This document shows positions 43,122-52,833 of a stretch of 64,000 nt of DNA, piece by piece (position 1 is the stretch's first letter; every line of letters starts with the position of its first letter). The stretch is from Oscillospiraceae bacterium (GTDB lineage Bacteria; Bacillota; Clostridia; Oscillospirales; Ruminococcaceae): positions 37,351-101,350 of the forward strand of contig JAJQGJ010000002.1 in NCBI GenBank assembly GCA_021200565.1. The letters are read 5' to 3'. The notes beneath the pieces were generated by a model. The model did not search any database and was not told the origin of the DNA. It worked only from the letters and a program-made list of their open reading frames with translations. A program made the position numbers and the translations under genes.

Positions 43122-45839
43122 TCACACCATTTCTAAATTCTTTAAGTTAGACAACAAATAGGCATCCTTATCTACTTTTCTAGCTTCCAGATGACTAAGA
43201 ACATATTGTTCTGTTTCAGGGCTCCAATATATTTTCAATTTTCGTTTTGCACGAGTAATCGCTGTATAAAATATGTTGTGAGTAATACGTTCTTCCATTT
43301 CACTAGTAATAATGATTTTTACAGAATCATACTCTAATCCTTGCGCCTTGTGGATTGATACAGCGTAAGCTACTTGAAATGGAACTACTGTTAAATCGTC
43401 ACTCTTATCATCTTCATCAGAACTGCCATGCTTGTTAACACAGAAAGAAATAATTGATTTCCCTTCTTTTGAGACGTCCTTTAATTTAAAATCGTATTCC
43501 AACGCATCAATTTCGTTAACCGCTTCTTCAAGTTCAATATCAAAACAAATTTGTTGTTCATCTGCGTGAATAGCAACGATTTTTCCTTTGGAATTGTTGT
43601 GGATAAGTGGCGAAAAAGCATTTGTTTCGTTAAATAGTATTGGGTCGTCAACTTTATATGTGTTAATTTCCCACGTAAAAGGCTTATTAGGATTATTACT
43701 CTGAAGAAAACGATTTATGTTATTTATACCATACAATCCATCGTAATTAAGGCACAAAATAATTTCGTCTTTTTCATCGTGTTCAAAAATGGTATCGTCT
43801 AACCTAGATACACAATTATTTTTCACAAGAGGTTCTAATATTGAGTCGTCAAGTTTGCGAACTCGATCCCACACCGTTAGCAATTCTCTATTGGTGGTTC
43901 TAAACGGACGATCAAGTTTAAATACTGATGTTGAAGAAATGAATTTCTCGGCAATCTCAAACCAATTCCCAAAATAAATGGATTCTATCTGATATGTGTC
44001 ACCAACCAAAACCAACAGTTTAAACTCTGCCTTTTCCAAAACCTTTCTCATATCACTATTACTTACCGTACTGCACTCATCAATGATGAGAATGTCACAA
44101 CTAGTTGCCGAATTTCTATCTGACAAGAATCCTGCTATAGTATTGTATTCGCTTTTTTCAGCAACAACTTTTCTGCGCATATTATCAACCGCTGGATGTG
44201 TATTAGCAAGAAAAATCTTGTCTTTCTTTGCCCAAAAATCCGAAATATACTTGATTAAAGTTGATTTGCCGGTACCTGCAGCTCCATAAATCAAGGCAAC
44301 ATGAGATTTAGAAAACATTTGGCGAAGAGCATCCTTTTTGCTTTCATCGTCTATACTATGCAATTCTTTTGATAGCCACGAATCAACAGAAACTGTATAC
44401 TGATTAACTCCAGTAGAAGACAGTTCCTTCAACCTTCTCATAATTGCAGTACAATCCTCTACATATTCTCCAATATAGATATAATCCTTATACTTTCTTA
44501 ATTTTCTTCTTTCGTGCCTATGATATAGAGAGGAATTGTATGTATTAATCAAGCTATCTATATCTGTAAATCCTTCAATATCTTCTTTTGCGGTGAATAA
44601 TTTGCCCTCAACCTCAGTATTATTTCTGATATATCTTGCAAAAAATTCATGCTCACGATTATTTGACGAAATGGAATCCATTAAATCTTGAAGTTTCGGA
44701 TTATGGCGTACAAGTGATGTACAAAAAGGCATATTATCAAAAGGGATACAACCGAATTTGAGGAAAAGATTGGATAAATATTTGCATCTTTCGCTACCGC
44801 ACTGTTCTTGAATAATCACATTATTCATTTTATAAAGCAAATAACGTAACACATTCTCTCCGGGTTTATTTTCTGTGATAATAGTGCGACATTGATCCAA
44901 AATATCATAAATTTTTACTGTTCGCCCATTTGCAATAATGCGCCGTTTAGTACTATTGTAGTAGTATTCATCACTGCATACAAGTTCCGTTAAAGACATC
45001 CCTGTCCGGGTGAGAAATGTCATCATTCCCTTGTATTCGTTTGAATTAACACTGTACTCAATTTTTGAACCGAAAATTTTTGATAAATTGCTCCATTCAC
45101 ACGGACGAATCGACACGTCATACCTATCAATAACAAGAATATTCATTTCCTTGCCAAAGATAGAGATAAAATCATTTCTAATGCGGAATTTAACCGCGTA
45201 GTTATCTACTATTTTTAGATTTGTAAAAGCTATCACACGGTCAAACTTGCTTGCATTAGAATTAACTGTAGTAAATGTAACCTCATAATATATCTTTTGA
45301 TTTGTAAAAAACGGCTTAACTTTTTGTACATAACAGCGATCTGTATACTGAATATCATAACTTCTACTACTAGGAAAGTCAACTATCTCGGCAATCTTTT
45401 CGTGGTACTCGGACAATTCCTTGTCTGTATCAAGTGGAAAATCATTTATATTATCAAGGATTGACATCCCATATTTCTTCCAAAGAAAAAGCTTAATTTC
45501 ATATAAATGCTCGTAATACTTAAGCATCAATCGCTCTGATCCATCCTTGTCAACAGTGTAGTGCGAAACTGATTTCTGTAGCATTTCGTGAAACCTATAC
45601 AAAAAGCGAAAATTTCCATGACGTTGCATATAATTCATAGCTTCAGTATTCAGGCTATAGTCGTTTGGATTTATATCTTTACCATCCAAATAGACTTTTA
45701 TAGCAACGTATTCGACTAAATTGCGAAGTTGACTCAGAATATTTTGGCTAAGGAGACCGCGATCAGTAGCATCAAAATGCTTAATGTTATCACATATAGC
45801 ATCGTTTACATCGTATATGGACTTATCTATTTGCAACAT
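43122..45839 (-). CDS. SF1 (RecD/UvrD-type) helicase linked to type I system 2
   Basis: 905 residues. The N-terminal ~480 residues are not a family I recognise, with a helical start (RGLLSQNILSQLRNLVEYVA, resembling a HEPN-like four-helix start but without R-x4-H) and a beta-rich middle. The helicase occupies about 490-890: Walker A LIYGAAGTGKSTLI (about 512), Walker B ILIIDECSTV (about 577), LVGDTYQIESI (motif III), and the UvrD_C-like end AVSIHKAQGLEYDSVKIIIT and FYTAITRAKRKLKIYW (motifs V and VI). It follows hsdR by 39 bp on the same strand, so it is probably co-transcribed. A DNA or RNA helicase with a target-sensing N-terminus is inferred. Confidence 0.82.
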   Translation of the reverse strand: MLQIDKSIYDVNDAICDNIKHFDATDRGLLSQNILSQLRNLVEYVAIKVYLDGKDINPNDYSLNTEAMNYMQRHGNFRFLYRFHEMLQKSVSHYTVDKDGSERLMLKYYEHLYEIKLFLWKKYGMSILDNINDFPLDTDKELSEYHEKIAEIVDFPSSRSYDIQYTDRCYVQKVKPFFTNQKIYYEVTFTTVNSNASKFDRVIAFTNLKIVDNYAVKFRIRNDFISIFGKEMNILVIDRYDVSIRPCEWSNLSKIFGSKIEYSVNSNEYKGMMTFLTRTGMSLTELVCSDEYYYNSTKRRIIANGRTVKIYDILDQCRTIITENKPGENVLRYLLYKMNNVIIQEQCGSERCKYLSNLFLKFGCIPFDNMPFCTSLVRHNPKLQDLMDSISSNNREHEFFARYIRNNTEVEGKLFTAKEDIEGFTDIDSLINTYNSSLYHRHERRKLRKYKDYIYIGEYVEDCTAIMRRLKELSSTGVNQYTVSVDSWLSKELHSIDDESKKDALRQMFSKSHVALIYGAAGTGKSTLIKYISDFWAKKDKIFLANTHPAVDNMRRKVVAEKSEYNTIAGFLSDRNSATSCDILIIDECSTVSNSDMRKVLEKAEFKLLVLVGDTYQIESIYFGNWFEIAEKFISSTSVFKLDRPFRTTNRELLTVWDRVRKLDDSILEPLVKNNCVSRLDDTIFEHDEKDEIILCLNYDGLYGINNINRFLQSNNPNKPFTWEINTYKVDDPILFNETNAFSPLIHNNSKGKIVAIHADEQQICFDIELEEAVNEIDALEYDFKLKDVSKEGKSIISFCVNKHGSSDEDDKSDDLTVVPFQVAYAVSIHKAQGLEYDSVKIIITSEMEERITHNIFYTAITRAKRKLKIYWSPETEQYVLSHLEARKVDKDAYLLSNLKNLEMV

Positions 45840-45878
45840 ATCATTTCACCTTAATTTCTTCCATTCAGTTCTTCATCT

Positions 45879-48848
45879 TCACTCCGCCTCCCGCAGGCTC
45901 TTATATATCTCATCTGTAAAGATTCCGAGGACTTCATGCTTCAGTTCCTCATTACTGAGAAGCAGTGAGAAGAAGTCCTGATTCTGGGACAAGCCTTCAA
46001 TGAGGGCATCGTCAATGTCGTCGAAGTAGGAAAACTCAAAATCCTGAACCGTATTGTTCTTTGCGCTGGTCTTGAGGTGTTCCGATTTCATCAGAATGTC
46101 TTTAATCTGAAGCATGGCTTTGACTGCCACATCGTTGTTATAAGTTTTTCCGGTGCGGGCGTTGATTTCGTCGATAATCTCAGAAAGCCTTTGCTCCTTT
46201 GCTTCGGTAAGCCCGAAGCTCTCTGCAGTAGGTAACTTTGTGACAGGTTGCGCCACAAGTTTATTTTCCGTATGTTCCTCGGCTTTCTTATGGATAAAGT
46301 TCGTTGCCTTGATTTTGCCATCCAGGTCGTAACCACCGCCGGGATGTTTGATGTTTATGTACGAAAGCAGATATGTCATGAAGTTATACTTCTTGTGCAA
46401 ATCTACATCCTCAAAACAGGACACCTGAAGCATGAACTCATAGAAGCGGATGAAACTGCGCATCAGAGACACAATCTCCATCTGCGTTTTGACATCGTAG
46501 GTCTCAATCATGTTCTTTGCACGCTTCAAGTAGAATGTCATGCTCTTCTTGTCTTTAGAAGAAATCGTGCCTTTATAAAGCAATTCGTTTACCTTTTCCA
46601 CATCGTCAGGGTCTATTACGGTGTAGGCATCAATCTTTGCCTCAATGTCATATATAGCGGTCGGCGTGACGGAATTAGACAGCAAAGTTGTGGTGTAATA
46701 GGGTGCAAAAGCTTCAGTGATTTCTTCGTAGGTATTCACGAAATCAAGCACAAAGGTCTTTTTCTCAAACGGCGGACAGATTCGGTTCAGGCGTGACAAG
46801 GTCTGCACGGCAGAAACGCCTTTCAGCTTCTTCAGCACATACATGGCACAGAGCTTCGACTGGTCAAAGCCGGTCTGATACTTATTGGCTACCAACAAAA
46901 CGTTATAATTCTCTTTATCGAATTTCTCTGTCAGCGCATCCTCGGAAAAAGCGTTCATTCCGGCTTCCGTGTACTCCTTATCATCATCTGGAAGAGTAAC
47001 TTTTCCCGAAAACGCAACAAGGGCATGAATATCCGAGTAGCCCTTCTTTGTTATGTATTCCTCCAGAGCCTTGCGATATTTTACCGCACCCTGTCTTGAC
47101 GCAGTCACTACCATTGCCTTGGCATTGCCACCAAGTTCGCTCATGACGCTTGTGCGGAAATGCTCAACGATTACTTCTATGCGCTGTGCTATATTCGTGT
47201 CGTGTAGTTCTACAAAACGAGCTATCTGCCGCTTGGCGTCAGATGTCTTGCAACGTGGATCTTCTTCGATTTCCTTGTTGATCTGATAGAAGGTCTTGTA
47301 TGTCGTATAATTTGCGAGGACATCAAGAATAAAACCTTCCTCGATTGCCTGCTTCATCGAATACAGGTGGAACGCTTCTCTCTGACCCTTGGCGTTCAGT
47401 CTTCCAAAGAGCTGTAAAGTCGTAGGCTTCGGTGTGGCGGTGAAAGCGAACATTGAAACATTCGCCTGCTTGCCGTTGCGGCGGATTTCATCGGTAATCA
47501 TGTCTTCCGCATCCATTTCGGTCTGCTCACCGGCACCGAGTGCTTGAGTGACAGCCGCCATATCTTTTCCTGCGGTGGATGAATGAGCCTCATCAATGAT
47601 AACTGCAAAGTGCTTGTTTTTGAGACCTTTTACACTGTCTGCGATAAACGGGAACTTCTGAATCGTGGTTGCAATAATCTTTGTATTTCCTTCCAGAGCC
47701 TTGCCGAGGTCGGCGGAATTGCACTTTTCATCCATTACCCGAATCAAGCTGGACTTATGCTCCAAGCCCATGACAGCTTTCTGGAGCTGACGGTCAACGA
47801 CAACACGGTCGGTGACAATAATCACGTTGTCAAAGATGATTTTATTATCCGCATCATGCAGTGAGGTCAGGCGATGTGCCAACCAAGCTATTGAATTAGT
47901 CTTGCCGGAGCCTGCGCTATGCTGAATCAGATAGTTCTGGGATGTCTTGTTCTTCTGCACGTCTGCAAGCAGTTTGCGGATTACATCCAACTGGTGATAG
48001 CGAGGGAAAATTATGCTCTCGGACACCTTTTTCTTGCCCGTCACTTCATCTGTTTTCTCTTTTGTCTCTATGAAGATAAACTTCGAGATAAGGTCAAGAA
48101 TCGTATCCTTGGTGAGAATATCCTCCCACATATACGACACGCTATATTTATCCTTGAAAGTGGGATTGCCTGCTCCCGCATCAACGCCTTCACCTTTTCC
48201 CATATTGAACGGCAAAAAGTAGGTCTTATCTTCATCCAGTCTGGTAGTCATATAGACTTCATCAAGATCCATCGCAAAGTTTACAAGAACACCGGCTTTA
48301 AAAAGAAACAGTCTGGTCTTTGGATTACGCTGTTTGCGATACTGATAGATAGCATCCTGATATGACTGCCCCGCCATATTGCATTTAAGTTCAAAGCTCA
48401 TGATGGCGAGACCGTTAAGGAAGATAACCAGGTCCACCCGTTCGTCATCGCTCGCCCAGACTTCCTCCATAACAGAAAAGATATTCTTCTCATACTTCGC
48501 CGTCAGGTCTTTATTGAAAGTGGTCGCAGGCTTGGTATACATCAGGTTCAGCTTCATATTGGAAATTTCGATACCATGCTTCAACACATCAAGAAGGCTC
48601 CCACGGGCTTTCGTTTCTTCCGCATTGATGAAATTGACGATAGTATCTTCCAAGTCGTCCTTATAAATCTTCCTTAGTTTCTCCATCACGTCCGGCTGGG
48701 TATCATTCAAAAACCTGAACAACAGCTCCCTGTCGCAAGCAAACCGACTGTCAAACTTCACAGCCTTGCGAACCTCATACCCATTATCCTTCTCCAACCG
48801 TTCCATAATATAATGCTGATATTCTTTTTCGGTTAAGATGTTATTCAT
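45879..48848 (-). CDS. hsdR: Type I restriction enzyme, HsdR endonuclease/translocase (system 2)
   Basis: 989 residues from the ATG at 48848, chosen for its SD GGAGGGAG; the longer frame to 48875 lies inside hsdS. The nuclease core is ERVDLVIFLNG then IMSFELKCN (about 132-152). Motor: QHSAGSGKTNSIAWL (about 312), FAVIIDEAHSS (Walker B) and FAFTATPKPTT. Later motifs are YQTGFDQSKLCAMYV and QTLSRLNRICP. It is only distantly similar to the HsdR of system 1, so the two systems were acquired separately. It overlaps the hsdS stop by 8 bp (ATGAATAA). Confidence 0.95.
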   Translation of the reverse strand: MNNILTEKEYQHYIMERLEKDNGYEVRKAVKFDSRFACDRELLFRFLNDTQPDVMEKLRKIYKDDLEDTIVNFINAEETKARGSLLDVLKHGIEISNMKLNLMYTKPATTFNKDLTAKYEKNIFSVMEEVWASDDERVDLVIFLNGLAIMSFELKCNMAGQSYQDAIYQYRKQRNPKTRLFLFKAGVLVNFAMDLDEVYMTTRLDEDKTYFLPFNMGKGEGVDAGAGNPTFKDKYSVSYMWEDILTKDTILDLISKFIFIETKEKTDEVTGKKKVSESIIFPRYHQLDVIRKLLADVQKNKTSQNYLIQHSAGSGKTNSIAWLAHRLTSLHDADNKIIFDNVIIVTDRVVVDRQLQKAVMGLEHKSSLIRVMDEKCNSADLGKALEGNTKIIATTIQKFPFIADSVKGLKNKHFAVIIDEAHSSTAGKDMAAVTQALGAGEQTEMDAEDMITDEIRRNGKQANVSMFAFTATPKPTTLQLFGRLNAKGQREAFHLYSMKQAIEEGFILDVLANYTTYKTFYQINKEIEEDPRCKTSDAKRQIARFVELHDTNIAQRIEVIVEHFRTSVMSELGGNAKAMVVTASRQGAVKYRKALEEYITKKGYSDIHALVAFSGKVTLPDDDKEYTEAGMNAFSEDALTEKFDKENYNVLLVANKYQTGFDQSKLCAMYVLKKLKGVSAVQTLSRLNRICPPFEKKTFVLDFVNTYEEITEAFAPYYTTTLLSNSVTPTAIYDIEAKIDAYTVIDPDDVEKVNELLYKGTISSKDKKSMTFYLKRAKNMIETYDVKTQMEIVSLMRSFIRFYEFMLQVSCFEDVDLHKKYNFMTYLLSYINIKHPGGGYDLDGKIKATNFIHKKAEEHTENKLVAQPVTKLPTAESFGLTEAKEQRLSEIIDEINARTGKTYNNDVAVKAMLQIKDILMKSEHLKTSAKNNTVQDFEFSYFDDIDDALIEGLSQNQDFFSLLLSNEELKHEVLGIFTDEIYKSLREAE

Positions 48849-50691
48849 TGTTAAGCTCCCTCCGTGAACTGGCAATAGTGTGATTCCCTATCCCTCTTGG
48901 AACAATGTTATTGATTTTCATTTTATCCAATGTTCCTTGCCACGTTTCACGCTTTGTATTTGCCTTGTTTTCAGTCCAATTAGTCATGACATCGTCAATA
49001 ATCTGGTCATCTGTCGGCATATCGATTCCCTCAATAATAAAGTCATTCCATACCGCAAACAGAGTTGCAATTCGCTCTAATTGACTTGTTTTCATCGACT
49101 TAACAAAATCAATCAGCAGATTTATCTTAGATTCGTATTGAACAAAATGAGTACTATACCTCTCAACAAATTCATCATGATTATCACCTTTAACAAGTAT
49201 ATCAGCATTGCTATATGCTTTCTTATACCAACCATGTGTTACAAGTTCATCAATGTAGCTATCTAAATTGATGTCATACGGTCCATGCTTAAACCTATGA
49301 TATGTCGTATTCTGATTAATCCCTATGTAGTAATCTAGTAGATACAGAATCTTTTGAACCTGAGTCTTTCCTCTAATACTAGCTCCTAGTTTATCAACGA
49401 TAAAGCCATACAAAACAGCGTGTGGATCAATAACCACTGCAACGGTCATTGGCACTTCTTTCTTCCCTGTCACATACTCATAAATGAGCGACTTCTTGTA
49501 CTCCGCAAGCGTATCAAGCTGTTTCTGCTTGTCCGCAATAATGCTTTCAATTTCAGCACATTTGCTGTCGAGATAGTCGGCTATGGCTTGCTGTTCGTCA
49601 AGTGGTGGTACAGGCAAGATAATATTTTTCATATCCTGCCAATTTGTTGTCCATAAATCATCCACAATGCCGTGTCCACAACGATAAAACTCATCTGAAA
49701 ACAAACTACAGTGAAACAGCCAGTTGTAATAACTAGGGTTCATGTTCTCCCTCGGAGACATAACAGTATTAATCAATGATACTGAACCGTCATAAGGAGA
49801 AATTCCGCAAGAGCCCCTACGGTCAGAGCGACTATTTATTACAAAATCGCCTTTCTTAACAAGTTTTCTATTGTCTCCGTCGTTCGTTTTTGCAGCTGTT
49901 TCTAACTGAGGAAGTATGCCTTTCATAGTGACTGACAAAGGAGAATAATCTTTATCACTCACTTTTTCTACACGAAGACTGTACAAAGAGCCTATTCTGG
50001 TAAGTGCCCACTTAAACGGCAACATACCTATCCACTCTATCCCGCTATCCTTCATCTCCACATCCGGCTTCAATCCCTTGGTCACCGCCTCGGTAATCAC
50101 ACTCCGCTTGTACTGTTCCAAAGTTTCAATCTGCTTTTCAATATCAGTCACAAGATCGTCGATTTCGGAACATTTGCGGTCGAGGTAGGAGGCGATACGG
50201 TGTTGTTCGGCAATCGATGGCTCATAGACCATCAAATGTGAAAACTCAGCAAAGTTTAAACCTTGTCGAACACCGTTTCCCATATTGTAAAATACTTTTA
50301 TTACATCATACGCATGAAGCAGATAATGGAAAAATGCAGTATTAAGAGACTTAACTGCTCTCAATGCAATGTACGCAGAAGTAATAATACCATGCTCAGA
50401 GCAAAGACCTGTTCTCAAACTGCGTTTGTCATTCTGCAAGTCTGTGGGACGAATTATAATGTCATTTGCCTCAATAATATTATAAGTATTAAAGCTTTCC
50501 GGCAACAATCCATTGCTTGTATTGATGTCTTTACGAATAACCCTGCCATAGCTAAGAGAAAGCAAATTACTTTCCAGCCCAAGACTGTTTCTATTTTTAC
50601 GTTCGCCGAAGTAATAGTACAAAGGGTGTACATTCCACGATTTAGGTATCCTCCCAATCCACTCTATCCCGCTATCCTTCATTTCCCGCAT
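48841..50691 (-). CDS. hsdS: Type I HsdS specificity subunit with extra C-terminal Panacea-like domain (system 2)
   Basis: 616 residues, about 200 longer than usual. Two TRDs with repeated starts MKDSGIEWIG (residues about 4 and 213), each followed by the spacer pattern IASYLDRKCSEIDDLVTDIEKQ and IADYLDSKCAEIESIIADKQ. After the normal end (YKKSLIYEYVTGKKEV, about 405) comes a further domain: TQVQKILYLLDYYI, YHRFKHGPYDINLDSYIDEL and THGWY. This pattern (K-x-x-Y-L-x-D ... GPY) resembles the Panacea/DUF4065 (SocA-like antitoxin) domain, and similar tails are known on some HsdS proteins. It might sense inhibitors or control HsdR; that is inference. Confidence 0.88.
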   Translation of the reverse strand: MREMKDSGIEWIGRIPKSWNVHPLYYYFGERKNRNSLGLESNLLSLSYGRVIRKDINTSNGLLPESFNTYNIIEANDIIIRPTDLQNDKRSLRTGLCSEHGIITSAYIALRAVKSLNTAFFHYLLHAYDVIKVFYNMGNGVRQGLNFAEFSHLMVYEPSIAEQHRIASYLDRKCSEIDDLVTDIEKQIETLEQYKRSVITEAVTKGLKPDVEMKDSGIEWIGMLPFKWALTRIGSLYSLRVEKVSDKDYSPLSVTMKGILPQLETAAKTNDGDNRKLVKKGDFVINSRSDRRGSCGISPYDGSVSLINTVMSPRENMNPSYYNWLFHCSLFSDEFYRCGHGIVDDLWTTNWQDMKNIILPVPPLDEQQAIADYLDSKCAEIESIIADKQKQLDTLAEYKKSLIYEYVTGKKEVPMTVAVVIDPHAVLYGFIVDKLGASIRGKTQVQKILYLLDYYIGINQNTTYHRFKHGPYDINLDSYIDELVTHGWYKKAYSNADILVKGDNHDEFVERYSTHFVQYESKINLLIDFVKSMKTSQLERIATLFAVWNDFIIEGIDMPTDDQIIDDVMTNWTENKANTKRETWQGTLDKMKINNIVPRGIGNHTIASSRRELNNE

Positions 50692-50703
50692 ATCTGCACC
50701 ACC

Positions 50704-52806
50704 TTATTCAAACAGTCTTGCCACACGTTCTGAGACCGACTTTTCAAGCTCCATGAATTGCTTTTCAAGTTCCTCGCTCGGTGTGGGTTGTTGATATTTA
50801 TAGAAATATCGGGTAAACGGAATCTCGGCGCCAGTGCGGATGATGGGTTGGTCTTTGGAGAGGTCTTCTTCAAAGAAAGCTTTTGCATCTGGGATGTGAG
50901 GGAGAACTTCGCGCGCCATGTAGTCGTCGATGCTTTCCTCGAATTTCACGATTTCCGTGTCCTTGGTTTCCTTGTCATAGAGAATGTTGCCCTTTTTGTC
51001 ATGCTGAATCTCCGCAGACTTGTCCATCACCGAAAGACCGTCCGCGATTTTAGTGAGGAGCTTCTTGTCTGTGGTTACATTTTTCAGGACTGCCGCCAGA
51101 ACAGGCTCAAAAGCAGTCGGGGAAAGATATATGTCGTCGGAAACGGATGCCTTCAAGGCCTCTATGATAGAATCGTATAACGGCTTGTTCTTCTCAAAGC
51201 CCTCAAACTTTTTCTGCTCCTTACCGGTAAGCTCCTCAGCATTTTCAAGCTCAGTTACCTTGGCTTCGTCGTAGAGATTGGAAAGTGAGCCTTTTGAGAG
51301 CATGGCGGCAATTCTGTCTTCGGTTATTGCATAACTGCGCTGAAGCGGTTGCATGACAACATACTCGCGATAGATAAATTCAGTGTTATTGTAAATCTTG
51401 CAGTATTCGTTCTCGGTGAAGTCGGAATAAAGACTCGTGATGAAAGAACGGTCTTCGGGAGAAATCTCATTTTTCTTGTCGCCCAAGGCTTTTCTCAGCT
51501 TGTGATAGATGCTTGTTGCATCAATCAGTTGCACCTTGCCCTTGCGCTTCTGCTCTTTGTTCTTGGACAACACCCAGATATAAGTGGCGATGCCCGTGTT
51601 GTAGAACAGGTCTGTGGGCAGAGCAATAATCGCTTCAATCAGGTCGCTTTCCAAGAGCCAACGACGAATCTGGCTCTCACCCGATGCCGTACTGCCGGAG
51701 AACAGAGGAGAACCGTTTTCTATTATGGCACAACGTCCGAGGTTATCATCCATTTTGTCAACTGCCGACTGCAAAAACAGCATCTGCATATCGCCGGCAC
51801 CAGGCAGACCCGCACCCCAACGACCGCCGAAGCCTTTGGAGTATTCGGCTTTGACAGCCGCCTCAACGCCATCTGCGGCATCTTTTCCTCCCCAGGATGT
51901 TCCGAACGGAGGATTCTCCAGAACAAAACGCATCTTTGTGTCCTTGAAGCAGTCTGCTTTCATGGTGTCCTGATAGCAGATATTCTCCGCATTCTGACCC
52001 TTGATGAGCATTTCGGCAAGACACATGGAATATGATTCCGGGTTGATTTCCTGACCGAACAGGCGTACATCCGCAGCGGAATTATAATGCTTGATGAAGT
52101 TATAGCCGGTTGAAAGCATACCGCCGGTGCCACACGCCTGATCCAGAATCGTGATGACTTTACCCTCGTCAAAGATGTCGTTACAGCCCTCAGCCGTCAG
52201 AATGTTGACCATCAGCTTGATGATGTCCCTGCCGGTATAGTGGTCGCCGGCTTCGGCATTTTCGGAAAACTTCCGGATTAACTCCTCAAATATGTATCCC
52301 ATCTTTATATTATCAATGGTTCGGGGATCCAAATCCAACTCGGAGAAAGCTTTGACGACGGACAAAAGTCGGTTGTTCTTGTCCATCTTGTCTATCTGCT
52401 TGAAGAAGTCCAAGCCTTTCTCATCCGAAATCAGAATTTCGCTTACATTGGGAGAAAAGTCGGCAATATAGCTTTTGAAATTTTCTGCAAGATGGTCGGT
52501 ATCATTGCAAAGCTCCGCAAGGTCATATTCACTGGTATTATAGAACTGGAATCCGGAAATGCGATACATCGCCTTGGGCGGATATTTCGGATCCGCTTTG
52601 TATTTTTCAACAACAGCCCGTTTTGTCGGCGCAAGGGCACACTCGAAGCGGCGGATGATGACCATCGGAATGATAACATCCTTGTATTTGTCACTCTGAT
52701 AGGTTCCACGCAACTTGTTTGCGATAGACCAGATGAAATTCACCTCTGTTGATACATCAACCGGAGAATCATCCCACATTGCATCTATTAGTGTTTTGTT
52801 AGACAT
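50704..52806 (-). CDS. hsdM: Type I DNA N6-adenine methyltransferase, HsdM (system 2)
   Basis: 700 residues, longer than the ~520 of standard HsdM. N-terminal helical domain (FIWSIANKLRGTYQSDKYKD), motif I ILDQACGTGGMLSTGY (about 222-237; QACGTGG rather than PTCGTGG), motif IV FVLENPPFGTSWGG (about 300) and the methylase end at about 500. The C-terminal extension (about 500-700: DEAKVTELENAEELTGKEQK, IDDYMAREVLPHIPDAKAFF) is found in the HsdM group with HsdS of this type. Together with hsdS and hsdR downstream it forms a complete operon, separated from the AlbA-type gene by 27 bp. Confidence 0.93.
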   Translation of the reverse strand: MSNKTLIDAMWDDSPVDVSTEVNFIWSIANKLRGTYQSDKYKDVIIPMVIIRRFECALAPTKRAVVEKYKADPKYPPKAMYRISGFQFYNTSEYDLAELCNDTDHLAENFKSYIADFSPNVSEILISDEKGLDFFKQIDKMDKNNRLLSVVKAFSELDLDPRTIDNIKMGYIFEELIRKFSENAEAGDHYTGRDIIKLMVNILTAEGCNDIFDEGKVITILDQACGTGGMLSTGYNFIKHYNSAADVRLFGQEINPESYSMCLAEMLIKGQNAENICYQDTMKADCFKDTKMRFVLENPPFGTSWGGKDAADGVEAAVKAEYSKGFGGRWGAGLPGAGDMQMLFLQSAVDKMDDNLGRCAIIENGSPLFSGSTASGESQIRRWLLESDLIEAIIALPTDLFYNTGIATYIWVLSKNKEQKRKGKVQLIDATSIYHKLRKALGDKKNEISPEDRSFITSLYSDFTENEYCKIYNNTEFIYREYVVMQPLQRSYAITEDRIAAMLSKGSLSNLYDEAKVTELENAEELTGKEQKKFEGFEKNKPLYDSIIEALKASVSDDIYLSPTAFEPVLAAVLKNVTTDKKLLTKIADGLSVMDKSAEIQHDKKGNILYDKETKDTEIVKFEESIDDYMAREVLPHIPDAKAFFEEDLSKDQPIIRTGAEIPFTRYFYKYQQPTPSEELEKQFMELEKSVSERVARLFE

Positions 52807-52833
52807 TGATGTTACCTTCCTTTTAACTTCTGA

